Source: UBA1715 sp045615765 (GTDB taxonomy: Bacteria; Bacteroidota; Bacteroidia; Bacteroidales; UBA1715). Taken from it: a DNA stretch of 64,000 nucleotides. Position 1 is the first letter of the stretch. The number at the start of each line of letters is the position of its first letter. This document shows, in pieces, positions 47,284 to 55,613 of the stretch. The DNA is taken from NCBI GenBank assembly GCA_045615765.1, contig JAZLFM010000008.1, forward strand, positions 1 through 64,000. Direction: 5' to 3'. The notes beneath the pieces are model-generated. The model saw only the letters and a program-made list of their open reading frames with translations. It was not told the DNA's origin and ran no database searches. The position numbers were made by a program, and so were the translations under genes.

Positions 47284-48757
47284 CAACGATTTTTTGCATA
47301 TAAAAAACTTGTCGTTTTGAATGCTCGTCTTTATTCTTTATGCGTTGGTTTCCATACGACAAAAAAGCATTGTTGTACCAATGTACATTTTTGCTAGCGG
47401 AAAACAGTAACTTTTCGTCTTCGTTGAGAATGTTGATTTCTTTACTATTGGTCTCTCCATTAGGATTAAAATCTTGTATGTAAATTTTATCCCAGGAAGA
47501 ATACATTGTTTGTAATCCGGTAGGCTTGTTGTTTACAGAAAGATAATGAATTACTGAAAATGGCTTTTCTTCTATGTGGAGCGGTGAAGCATTACTCCAA
47601 AGAATATCGCCTTGTTCGTTGAAGCTAAGGATGAAGAAATGTGTATATTGAAATCCGTCAAACACAGGATAGCAACGCATAACAGGCGCTCCCATACCGG
47701 TTGGATAGTAATCGCATTCTTGGCGGTAGGTAGGATAGAATGATTCGCCGACAAGAATGAATTCGTTGTTTTGTTCCAGGATTTTATGTGGAGTCATTAA
47801 ATAATTCATTTCCATCTCTTTGTCTGATTCGGCAAGCTTTTCTTGCCGTTTCTCTATGCGTTCTTGTTTTTTAGTCGATAAGTATGATGTAAAGTTGTTG
47901 ATTTCTAGATAATTGATAAATTTGGTAAACACTGTAGAACCATCATTAGCTTTTTTCATAAGAAACAGTCCTACAGAGATATCATTGTTTTTCAGAGCAT
48001 TTGCGTATGTTCCTGAAATCATAAGACTTCCGTCTTGTAGGTGTGAAGCCGCTGCCGACACTATATATTTGTCTGGTTGTGGTGAACGAATGAGAATTTC
48101 GTTTGTTTTCTGACCGTCTTTATAAATATGTAATTTCACGAGTTTGTCGTTGCGCATAACATCTTTGGTAAACAAATACAATTCGCCGCTGTCTTCATTA
48201 ATTTCAAATGATGAAATAGAAAAGTTACGCTTAGTTAATGGAATAATTTTCCCGAAAGTGCATTCGTTTGTTTCAATATTTTGAATGAGTAGCAAAGGAA
48301 GATCTTTGGTTTGTCCCAATATATACACATAGTTCCCTATGGCACGAATTTGTTGTAGATATGAATTTTTCGGCAAGCGGCCGCTGATAGTTCGTACTTG
48401 TAGATTTTTCGAAATGATAGAAACCGTGTAGTTTCCTGATGGCTGATACGATAACCAATATATGTCTTGTTTGTTTGCAAAGCGTATGTATGCCGATTTT
48501 CTAGAAGGAATCGCAACGTCTATTTCAGATTTTTGTTTGCACGTTGTATCAAATAAACTGAATGTAAAAACATCGTGTTTTTTCACATTCTGTTTCTCTT
48601 TTTTATAGGATTGTAGCAGAAAACCAACTGTGTCAAATGGAGTGCAGGCAACATATTCTTGGTTGTCGTTTACAAATTCCTGACGTGAGGCAATAGGGTT
48701 CTGACAGAATCCTATGAATGTGAGGAATACAAATACTATAAAAAGACTATGCTTCAT
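47270..48757 (-). CDS. Exported protein of unknown function, possible beta-propeller
   Basis: 495 residues with signal peptide MKHSLFIVFVFLTFIGFC. The mature chain consists of repeated strand blocks (IYWLSYQPSGNYTVSIISKN, NYVYILGQTKDLPLLLIQN, GELYLFTKDVM, EFILVGESFYPTYR), suggesting a propeller. Its organisation is like that of the protein at 24394-25992. No enzyme motif is recognised. It is 6 nt after the LEA14-like lipoprotein gene and likely co-transcribed with it. Confidence 0.65.
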   Translation of the reverse strand: MKHSLFIVFVFLTFIGFCQNPIASRQEFVNDNQEYVACTPFDTVGFLLQSYKKEKQNVKKHDVFTFSLFDTTCKQKSEIDVAIPSRKSAYIRFANKQDIYWLSYQPSGNYTVSIISKNLQVRTISGRLPKNSYLQQIRAIGNYVYILGQTKDLPLLLIQNIETNECTFGKIIPLTKRNFSISSFEINEDSGELYLFTKDVMRNDKLVKLHIYKDGQKTNEILIRSPQPDKYIVSAAASHLQDGSLMISGTYANALKNNDISVGLFLMKKANDGSTVFTKFINYLEINNFTSYLSTKKQERIEKRQEKLAESDKEMEMNYLMTPHKILEQNNEFILVGESFYPTYRQECDYYPTGMGAPVMRCYPVFDGFQYTHFFILSFNEQGDILWSNASPLHIEEKPFSVIHYLSVNNKPTGLQTMYSSWDKIYIQDFNPNGETNSKEINILNEDEKLLFSASKNVHWYNNAFLSYGNQRIKNKDEHSKRQVFYMQKIVVDEK

Positions 48758-48763
48758 TCTGAT

Positions 48764-49327
48764 TTATTGCAAATCAACAGTAAAATAATTCGGTGTTTTA
48801 ATAAGTGTTTTACCAATCTTTATCGCCGGTTTAACTTTTAGAGTTGAATTTTGTGGTAAACCTTTAGAATTACTAATGTTGAAGATTATATTTTTTATTT
48901 CTGTAAGAGAAAATTTCTTTAATACATTCGTATTTGTCTCTACATCAATAGGAACGGTAATGCTTTCGTTTGCTCCAATTTTTATTTTTTCGTCAATTAC
49001 GCCACTGGCAACTTCAACATCTTTTATAAGTAAAATCCATTCAAGAGCACATAGTTCAGCCTTTTGCTTGTTTGGATTGTCGATAGTGACATGAGCAGTA
49101 AAATCTATAGGCATTTCGCTCATAAGTCCGCGTGAAATTACAGCGACATCGGCAGGAGTGAAGTCTTTTAGACTACGTTTCCCATCAAATGAGATGTCGT
49201 TTACCATCAAGTTGGAAATGGAATTGAAACGGAATTTACAGTCTTTAATGTTTTTTGCGCTATTAATGTTGCACGAAGTAAATCCAAGACAAAGGATAAG
49301 TATGAAAAGAATATTTTTTAAACGCAT
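48764..49327 (-). CDS. LEA14-like lipoprotein
   Basis: 187 residues from ATG 49327, chosen for the lipoprotein signal with Cys19 (GFTSCN); the longer reading adds 14 residues with no signal. The mature part resembles the LEA14/WHy beta-sandwich, with MPIDFTAHVTIDNPNKQKAEL followed later by NESITVPIDVETNTNVL. Such domains are common in small envelope lipoproteins of unknown role. A minus-strand TACCTTTG at 49358-49351 may be its -7 box. Confidence 0.68.
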   Translation of the reverse strand: MRLKNILFILILCLGFTSCNINSAKNIKDCKFRFNSISNLMVNDISFDGKRSLKDFTPADVAVISRGLMSEMPIDFTAHVTIDNPNKQKAELCALEWILLIKDVEVASGVIDEKIKIGANESITVPIDVETNTNVLKKFSLTEIKNIIFNISNSKGLPQNSTLKVKPAIKIGKTLIKTPNYFTVDLQ

Positions 49328-49470
49328 GGATATGAATTTTTTATTTAAAACAAAGGTAGTGAAAATCATTTAGATTTTTGTTTGCAATATAAACTAATGG
49401 AAAATTTAGTTTGCAATGAATTATTTTGGTTACAAAGGTATGTGTTGTAAGTTATTATGTATAACCAAAA

Positions 49471-49501
49471 GTTGTATTGTGTGTGAAAATAGTTATATTT
49501 G
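49471..49501 (+). promoter_or_regulatory. Promoter of the toxin-antitoxin pair
   Basis: GTTG at 49471-49474 and TATATTTG at 49494-49501 are 19 nt apart. The antitoxin ATG is 15 nt downstream at 49517. Confidence 0.65.
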
Positions 49502-49516
49502 CAATAACAAGAAGCC

Positions 49517-49780
49517 ATGAAACAATTAATCATAAATATTGAAGATGCAAGTATTGTTCCTAGTTTAAAACGCATTTTGGGGGCGTTGAAGGGGGGCTCG
49601 GTGTCTTCAGTTTCGAGAAAAAAGAACGCAACAATGAAAAACAAAAAATTTAAAGAATTAAAAGATTTTCAGGAACGGATAAAAGATGTTTCTGATTTAG
49701 ATGATGAAACAATACGGCAAGAATGTGAAATCGTAAGAAAAAAGTTGTACGAGGAACGATTGTCGTATGGGGAAAAATAA
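49517..49780 (+). CDS. Putative antitoxin of a PIN-type toxin-antitoxin pair
   Basis: 87 residues. The N-terminal part MKQLIINIEDASIVPSLKRI resembles the short strand-helix starts of small antitoxins in Bacteroidota; the C-terminal half is highly charged and helical (DDETIRQECEIVRKKLYEE). Its reading frame overlaps the toxin by 14 nt, the usual arrangement for translational coupling. The assignment rests mainly on that context. It would neutralise the downstream nuclease and probably repress its own promoter, though no DNA-binding motif is obvious. Confidence 0.68.
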   Translation: MKQLIINIEDASIVPSLKRILGALKGGSVSSVSRKKNATMKNKKFKELKDFQERIKDVSDLDDETIRQECEIVRKKLYEERLSYGEK

Positions 49781-50210
49781 GTCTATAGGTGTTGTTATTG
49801 ACACTAATTTATGGATTAGTTTTTTGATAGGAAAGCGTATGGCTTTTCTCGTTCCTCTATTAGAGAACTCCAAAATCCAAATTTTTTCTACTTATTTGTT
49901 GAAAGTTGAAATTTTGTCTGTTAGTCAAAGAGAGAAATTTAATAAGTATTTTTCTTCTGAAGATGTTAAATGGTTGGAAAGTTGGATGGATTCTATAGTA
50001 TCTTATGTTGATTTACAAGAAATACCATCTCGCTGTCGTGATCCAAAGGATGACTATTTGTTAGAATTAGCGATCAAATCAAATGCAAGTTACTTGGTTA
50101 CAGGTGATGATGATTTGCTTGCAATGGGAAGTGTCGGTGATTGTAAGATTACGAAAATCGGTCAGTTTGAACAAGAAATTCAAGAAAAATTTAGAGATAG
50201 CATTGATTGA
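49767..50210 (+). CDS. PIN-domain toxin (putative toxin component, COG1569-like)
   Basis: 147 residues, standard for the family. PIN nucleases cut RNA with a Mg2+ site of three or four acidic residues. Visible here are Asp12 in VVIDTNLWISFL, Glu in LLKVEILS, Asp in CRDPKDDYLLELA and Asp in YLVTGDDDLL. It overlaps the small upstream gene by 14 nt and is followed by a terminator. The target RNA is unknown. Confidence 0.85.
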   Translation: MGKNKSIGVVIDTNLWISFLIGKRMAFLVPLLENSKIQIFSTYLLKVEILSVSQREKFNKYFSSEDVKWLESWMDSIVSYVDLQEIPSRCRDPKDDYLLELAIKSNASYLVTGDDDLLAMGSVGDCKITKIGQFEQEIQEKFRDSID

Positions 50211-50250
50211 TATACTTTTTATTCAGATGTTATTCCTATCAATATACAAA

Positions 50251-50277
50251 AAAAGGTCGGCGTTCTGCCGACCTTTT
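50251..50277 (+). terminator. Bidirectional terminator between the PIN toxin and alaS
   Basis: AAAAGGTCGGC (50251-50261) pairs perfectly with GCCGACCTTTT (50267-50277) around a 5-nt loop, with A and T tracts on both sides. Confidence 0.9.
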
Positions 50278-50309
50278 GCTATGCTAGTAAAAACTATTAA
50301 TGTGTTTGT

Positions 50310-52934
50310 TTATATTTCATTGATTTTATTTTGTACCAATTGCAATGCGTTTGGAATGCCTTGTGGGTTTTTACCTCCTGCTGTTGCAAAGAATGGTTGA
50401 CCGCCACCGCCGCCAGCGATTTCTTTTGCCATCAACGAAATAAGATCTTTCGCCGTTAGTTTGTAATCGTCGATAACATCTTGAGAAAGAGCTACGCAGA
50501 TATTTGCTTTGCCGTCGATGTTTGCAGCAAGTACGATGATGAAAGAAGATAGACTGTTCTTCATACCAAATGCAATATCTTTCAACGCATTTGCATTTGA
50601 AACCGATACTTCTTTTACGATTGTAGAAATATTGTTTTTAGAAGCAACTTCTTTCAATAAATCTGTTGCAATTTGTTGCATTTGCATTTTTTCAAAAGCT
50701 TCAAGTTGTTTTTGCAATTTCGCGTTGTCTGCAACCAATTGCTCAACTTGTTTCTGCAAATTAACAGGATTCTTCAATGTTTCTTTGATTGCTGCTAATG
50801 TGTCAACTTGGTCGAACAAATATTGTTCTGCGTTGTCGGATGTAACTGCCTCAATACGACGGATACCTGCAGCTATCGCACTCTCAGAAGTAATTTTCAA
50901 GAAACCAATTTTACCTGTAGATGCAATGTGTGTACCACCGCAAAGTTCCATAGATTCTCCAAATTGGATTACACGAACTTTGTCTCCGTATTTTTCGCCG
51001 AATAACGCTTTAGCACCCATCGCTTTTGCTTCGTCAATAGGAAGTTCGCGGTATTCTTGAAGATGAATGTCGCGACGGATCATCTGGTTTACTATTTGTT
51101 CAACTTTACGAATTTCTTCGTCTGTCATTTTTTGGAAATGAGAGAAGTCGAAACGTAAATGTTCAGGAGTAACCAAAGAACCTTTTTGTTCAACATGTGA
51201 GCCAAGAACTTGTTGTAATGCATATTGAAGAAGGTGAGTAGCAGAGTGGTTACATTCTGTTAATTCACGAGCTTTAGTATTTACAACAGCATTGAATTCT
51301 GTATCAAGAACTTCTGGCAATTTTTCGCACAAATGAACTGTAAGACCGTTTTCGCGAACAGTGTCAACTATTGTGGTTTTTACGCCGTTAGCTTCGATGT
51401 AACCTTTGTCACCAACTTGACCACCCATTTCACCATAGAAAGGTGTCTTGTCGAATACTAATTGGTATAATGATTTTCCCTTTGCCGTAACTTGACGATA
51501 TTTAACAATAGAAACCATACAATCTGTTGTGTCGTATCCAACGAATGCGTTTCCTTGTTCGTTCGAAAGAACAACCCAGTCACCAGTAGAAATATTTGTA
51601 GCTTGGCGAGCACGTTCTTTTTGTTTGTCAAGTTCTTTTTGGAACTCATCAATGTCAACCTCAAGATTTTGTTCGCGGGCAATCAATGTTGTCAAATCAA
51701 GAGGGAATCCGTATGTGTCGTATAATGTGAATGCATCAACACCAGAGATTTTGTTGCTGCCAGCTTGTTTTGTCTTTTCGATTTTAGAGTTCAAAAGATT
51801 GATACCCGTTGCAAGTGTTTTCAAGAATGATTTTTCTTCTTCGAAAATCACTTTAGTAATCAATTTTTCTTGAGCAATGATTTCTGGATAAGCTTTTCCC
51901 ATAGTTTGAATCAAACAAGGAAGCAATCGGTACATAAATGGTTCGTGAAGGTTCAAGAATGTATAACCGTAACGAACAGCACGACGTAATATACGACGGA
52001 TTACATAACCAGCTTTGATGTTCGATGGTAATTGTCCATCGGCGATCGCGAAAGCGATAGTACGGATATGGTCGGCGATAACGCGCATTGCGATGTCTTG
52101 TTTTGCATCTTGACCATATTTTGTATTTGAGATAGCTCCAATTTCTTGAATAAGAGGTTGGAACACATCAGTGTCGTAGTTCGATTGTTTACCTTGAGTA
52201 ACCATGGCAAGACGTTCGAAACCCATACCCGTGTCGATGTGTTTCTTTGGAAGCAGTTCCAATTCGCCGTTTGCTTTACGGTTGTATTGCATGAACACAA
52301 GGTTCCAGATTTCGATTACTTGTGGATGATCGTGGTTTACCAATTCATGTCCAGGTTTCTTTGCTTTTTCCTCAGCAGAACGGATGTCCACGTGGATTTC
52401 GGAGCACGGACCGCAAGGACCAACTTCGCCCATTTCCCAGAAATTATCGTGTTTGTTTCCACGAAGAATTCTTTCTTCTGGAAGATATTGTTTCCAAATG
52501 TCGTATGCTTCTTGGTCGAATTCAGTTCCGTCGGTTTTGTCACCTTCGAATACCGTTGCATACAAACAATTTTTATCGATTTTCAATACTTCTGTAAGAT
52601 ATTCCCATGCCCAACTAACAGCCTCTTTTTTGAAGTAATCGCCGAAAGACCAGTTTCCAAGCATTTCGAACATGGTATGGTGATATGTATCGTGTCCAAC
52701 TTCCTCAAGGTCATTGTGTTTACCAGAAACACGAAGACATTTTTGAGAATCGGCAATACGAGGTTTTGTGATAGGAGAAATTCCAAGGAAAATATCTTTG
52801 AATTGATTCATACCAGCATTGGTAAACATCAATGTAGGGTCGCCTTTTACCACCATAGGAGCAGAAGGGACAATAGTGTGTTGTTTAGACGCAAAAAAGT
52901 CTAAAAACGACTGACGTAATTCTTGAGCGTTCAT
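50310..52934 (-). CDS. alaS: Alanyl-tRNA synthetase
   Basis: 874 residues. It charges tRNA-Ala. The class II catalytic core is at the N-terminus (FLDFFASKQHTIVPSAPMV, then LMFTNAGMNQFKDIFLG). The editing domain has HSATHLL and the zinc-binding CGGTH. The C-terminal DHHA1/C-Ala part ends GGGGGQPFFATAGGKNPQGI. The gene is monocistronic, convergent with the toxin-antitoxin pair. Confidence 0.97.
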   Translation of the reverse strand: MNAQELRQSFLDFFASKQHTIVPSAPMVVKGDPTLMFTNAGMNQFKDIFLGISPITKPRIADSQKCLRVSGKHNDLEEVGHDTYHHTMFEMLGNWSFGDYFKKEAVSWAWEYLTEVLKIDKNCLYATVFEGDKTDGTEFDQEAYDIWKQYLPEERILRGNKHDNFWEMGEVGPCGPCSEIHVDIRSAEEKAKKPGHELVNHDHPQVIEIWNLVFMQYNRKANGELELLPKKHIDTGMGFERLAMVTQGKQSNYDTDVFQPLIQEIGAISNTKYGQDAKQDIAMRVIADHIRTIAFAIADGQLPSNIKAGYVIRRILRRAVRYGYTFLNLHEPFMYRLLPCLIQTMGKAYPEIIAQEKLITKVIFEEEKSFLKTLATGINLLNSKIEKTKQAGSNKISGVDAFTLYDTYGFPLDLTTLIAREQNLEVDIDEFQKELDKQKERARQATNISTGDWVVLSNEQGNAFVGYDTTDCMVSIVKYRQVTAKGKSLYQLVFDKTPFYGEMGGQVGDKGYIEANGVKTTIVDTVRENGLTVHLCEKLPEVLDTEFNAVVNTKARELTECNHSATHLLQYALQQVLGSHVEQKGSLVTPEHLRFDFSHFQKMTDEEIRKVEQIVNQMIRRDIHLQEYRELPIDEAKAMGAKALFGEKYGDKVRVIQFGESMELCGGTHIASTGKIGFLKITSESAIAAGIRRIEAVTSDNAEQYLFDQVDTLAAIKETLKNPVNLQKQVEQLVADNAKLQKQLEAFEKMQMQQIATDLLKEVASKNNISTIVKEVSVSNANALKDIAFGMKNSLSSFIIVLAANIDGKANICVALSQDVIDDYKLTAKDLISLMAKEIAGGGGGQPFFATAGGKNPQGIPNALQLVQNKINEI

Positions 52935-52959
52935 ATATATGAATTTGTTATAACGGGTG

Positions 52960-52967
52960 CAAAATTA
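52960..52967 (-). promoter_or_regulatory. Probable -7 element for alaS
   Basis: Minus-strand TAATTTTG matches TAnnTTTG and is 25 nt before the alaS ATG. The upstream side is AT-only and no TTTG is placed correctly. Confidence 0.5.
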
Positions 52968-53053
52968 GTCTTTTTAATTTATAATTTATAATTTTTTTTT
53001 ATAGTCGGATCGGTTTCAAACCAGCCTTTATTTTTTGTTCGTTAGTGCTTTGG

Positions 53054-53081
53054 GTCTTTCTGAGCGCAGCGAAGAATCTTT
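53054..53081 (+). repeat. Dispersed palindromic repeat, copy A
   Basis: 28 nt with the core CTGAGCGCAGCGAAGAATCT. It matches the reverse complement of 60849-60876 with two mismatches and is related to 60916-60945. This core is a widespread intergenic repeat in bacterial genomes. It lies at the left edge of the polysaccharide island. Confidence 0.75.
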
Positions 53082-53117
53082 GGCTGTCAAGTAATATGTC
53101 ATTTCCATCATTTATCA

Positions 53118-53125
53118 TATCTTTG
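53118..53125 (+). promoter_or_regulatory. Probable -7 element for the DegT-type gene
   Basis: TATCTTTG is a full TAnnTTTG match, 23 nt before the ATG at 53148. No convincing -33 box. Confidence 0.5.
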
Positions 53126-53147
53126 CATTCCGTAATCCTGGTGTTTA

Positions 53148-54255
53148 ATGAGCGACAAGCCAATAACTGTAACTTCTCCGTTGCTTCCTCCGTTGGAAGA
53201 ATTTGTTCCGTATTTACAGAAAATATGGAATAATAAATGGCTTACAAATAATGGTGAAATGCACCAAGAGTTGGAAAAACAATTAGCAAAATATCTTGGA
53301 GTTGAATATATTTCTTTGGTTTCGAATGGAACGATGGCTTTGATTGTTGCGTTGCAGGCTATGGGCGTGACAGGTGAAGTTATTACAACTCCATATAGCT
53401 TTGTTGCGACATCACATTCTATATTGTGGAATAAAACAACACCTGTATTTGTAGATGTGGAACCGTGTTATTTCAATTTGGATGCCTCGAAGATAGAAGC
53501 AGCCATAACAGAGAAAACGACGGCAATAATGCCTGTTCATGTATATGGAAATCCCTGTGATGTTGATGCAATTCAAAAAATTGCCGACCAATATGGCTTG
53601 AAGGTAATATATGATGCGACCCATACTTTTGGTGTAAAAAAGCAAGGTATTTCTGTCTTAAATTATGGTGATTTGTCGGTTCTTAGTTTTCATGCAACAA
53701 AAGTGTTTAGCACAATAGAAGGTGGGGCTGTAATATCCCATTCAGAAGACATGAAACACCATATTGACAATTTGAAAAATTTTGGTTTGCATGGAGAAAC
53801 AATTATGGGAGGGACGGGAATAAATGCGAAGTTAAATGAAGTTCAGGCAGCCTATGGTTTGTTGAGTTTACAGTATGTTGATGAAGCAATAGCCAAACGC
53901 AAAAAATGGTGGAACTATATAAAACATTGTTACAAAATGTACCAGGGTTAACTTTTTATCAATACCAGAAGGTGTTACATCTAATTATGCGTATTTCCCC
54001 ATATTTGTAGATGAAAAAATGTATGGCATGTCTCGTGATGATTTGTACGAGAAGTTAAAAAAACAAAATATTTACGGAAGACGATATTTCTATCCGTTAA
54101 TAAGTTCTATTGACCCATACAAAAGTTTACAATCATCTTCTTCGCAAAATCTTTGTGTTGCTACTAGGGCTGCACAACAAGTAATTTGTTTACCATTATA
54201 TCCAGATTTACAAGAACGTGATGTTAGGGAAATAGTTGGGTGTTTGCGAATATAG
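53148..54255 (+). pseudogene. DegT/DnrJ/EryC1/StrS-type sugar aminotransferase, frameshifted
   Basis: The first frame (53148-53951) encodes 267 residues of a PLP-dependent sugar aminotransferase with NGTMALIVALQAMG, IYDATHTFG and the PLP lysine in SFHATKVFSTIEGGAV. It ends at TAA 53949. The homologous chain continues in other frames: NVPGLTF in the second, and FLSIPEGVTSNYAYFPIFVD through DVREIVGCLRI in the third, ending at 54255. Two one-base losses, near 53918 and in the T run at 53953-53957, would explain this. It would aminate a nucleotide keto-sugar for a surface glycan. Either it is a recent pseudogene or the two bases are sequencing errors. Confidence 0.85.
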
Positions 54256-54350
54256 TGGATTTTATCGGTTGTTTCCCATTAATTTTTCTTTAGAAATAAT
54301 TATCATTTATCAATTATTCGTATCTTTACGCATTGATAAATTTTGAATTC

Positions 54351-55613
54351 TTGTCTGACGTAGCAATAAAAATAGAAAATGTAGGGAAGCAATACCGTTT
54401 AGGTCTTGTTGCAACCGGTACATTGTCTCACGACCTGAATAGGTGGTGGAAAACTACAATACTGCGCCAGGAAGATCCCTATTTAAAGATAGGAGAAACA
54501 AACGATCGCACAACCAAAGGCTCTTCGGACTATGTATGGGCGTTGAAGGATATTAACATGGAGATAAAGAAAGGCGATGTTGTAGGTATTATTGGGAAAA
54601 ATGGTGCCGGTAAATCAACATTGTTGAAATTATTATCTCGCGTTACAACGCCTACAACAGGAACCATAAAAGCCCATGGCCGAATAGGTTCTTTGTTGGA
54701 AGTAGGAACTGGTTTCCATCCGGAAATGACCGGCCGTGAAAATATTTATATGAATGGTGCCATTTTAGGCATGAACAAGCAAGAAATTACCCGCAAATTC
54801 GACGAAATCGTAGATTTCTCCGGTTGTGAACGCTATATTGATACCCCGGTAAAACGTTATTCCTCAGGAATGATGGTACGATTAGGCTTTGCTGTTGCTG
54901 CCCATCTCGATCCAGAAATCCTTATCGTAGATGAGGTTTTAGCCGTTGGCGATGCCGAATTTCAAAAGAAAGCCATAGGCAAAATGCAAGACGTAAGCAA
55001 AGGCGAAGGAAGAACCGTGCTGTTTGTGAGTCATAATATGGCGAGTGTGGAATCTTTATGTAAATCATGCGTTTGGCTTCAAAATGGTATGGTTGAAGCA
55101 ATAGGTGTAACCAAATTGTTGGTTGATCAATATAGAAAATCCAACTTTCTAAGTTTTGAAAAATACAATTTTTTTGAAAGAAAAAGATTGGCTAAACCTA
55201 CATATATTTCAGATTTTCAGATAAAAAATAGTAAAGACAGTATTTGCTATGATACAGTCCTGTCTTTTTGCGTCAAAATAAGAGCTTCCCAAAAGAAAAC
55301 TATAACAATCCGTATTGCAATGTTTGATTTGAATGAAAATCGTGTAATGGCTTTTGACTCGTCTAAACAGGGTGTTTTTTTTGAAATTGATGCAGATCGA
55401 GAATCTGTGTGTTTTTGTGATATGTACGAACCTTTAAATTTAAAGCCAGGTAGATATGTGTTTAATGTATCTATAAGACAAGGTGCAGACTTATTGGACC
55501 ATATAAAAAATGTTGATTGTATTGATATTTATGAAAAAGATTATGAGGGACATGGTGTTTTTGATATTTCGGATACGCCTTTGTGTCTAAAAAAATATAA
55601 GTGGTATGAATGA
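54351..55613 (+). CDS. Polysaccharide ABC exporter ATP-binding protein (Wzt type)
   Basis: 420 residues if translation starts at TTG 54351 (MSDVAIKIENVGKQYRLG), the family start; TTG 54333 is also open and no ATG is available. Walker A is GIIGKNGAGKSTLL, the signature YSSGMMVRLGFAVA, Walker B ILIVDEVLAVGD and the switch SHN. After residue 255 a separate C-terminal domain follows, like the Wzt carbohydrate-binding sandwich that selects the O-antigen or other glycan. No Wzm permease is in the window. GC content drops sharply at the domain junction. It overlaps the next gene by 8 nt. Confidence 0.88.
   Translation: MSDVAIKIENVGKQYRLGLVATGTLSHDLNRWWKTTILRQEDPYLKIGETNDRTTKGSSDYVWALKDINMEIKKGDVVGIIGKNGAGKSTLLKLLSRVTTPTTGTIKAHGRIGSLLEVGTGFHPEMTGRENIYMNGAILGMNKQEITRKFDEIVDFSGCERYIDTPVKRYSSGMMVRLGFAVAAHLDPEILIVDEVLAVGDAEFQKKAIGKMQDVSKGEGRTVLFVSHNMASVESLCKSCVWLQNGMVEAIGVTKLLVDQYRKSNFLSFEKYNFFERKRLAKPTYISDFQIKNSKDSICYDTVLSFCVKIRASQKKTITIRIAMFDLNENRVMAFDSSKQGVFFEIDADRESVCFCDMYEPLNLKPGRYVFNVSIRQGADLLDHIKNVDCIDIYEKDYEGHGVFDISDTPLCLKKYKWYE

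Noticed and set aside
52146..52904. 252-codon antisense frame inside alaS
   Set aside because: It covers the conserved catalytic core of alaS on the other strand and has no recognisable fold or promoter.
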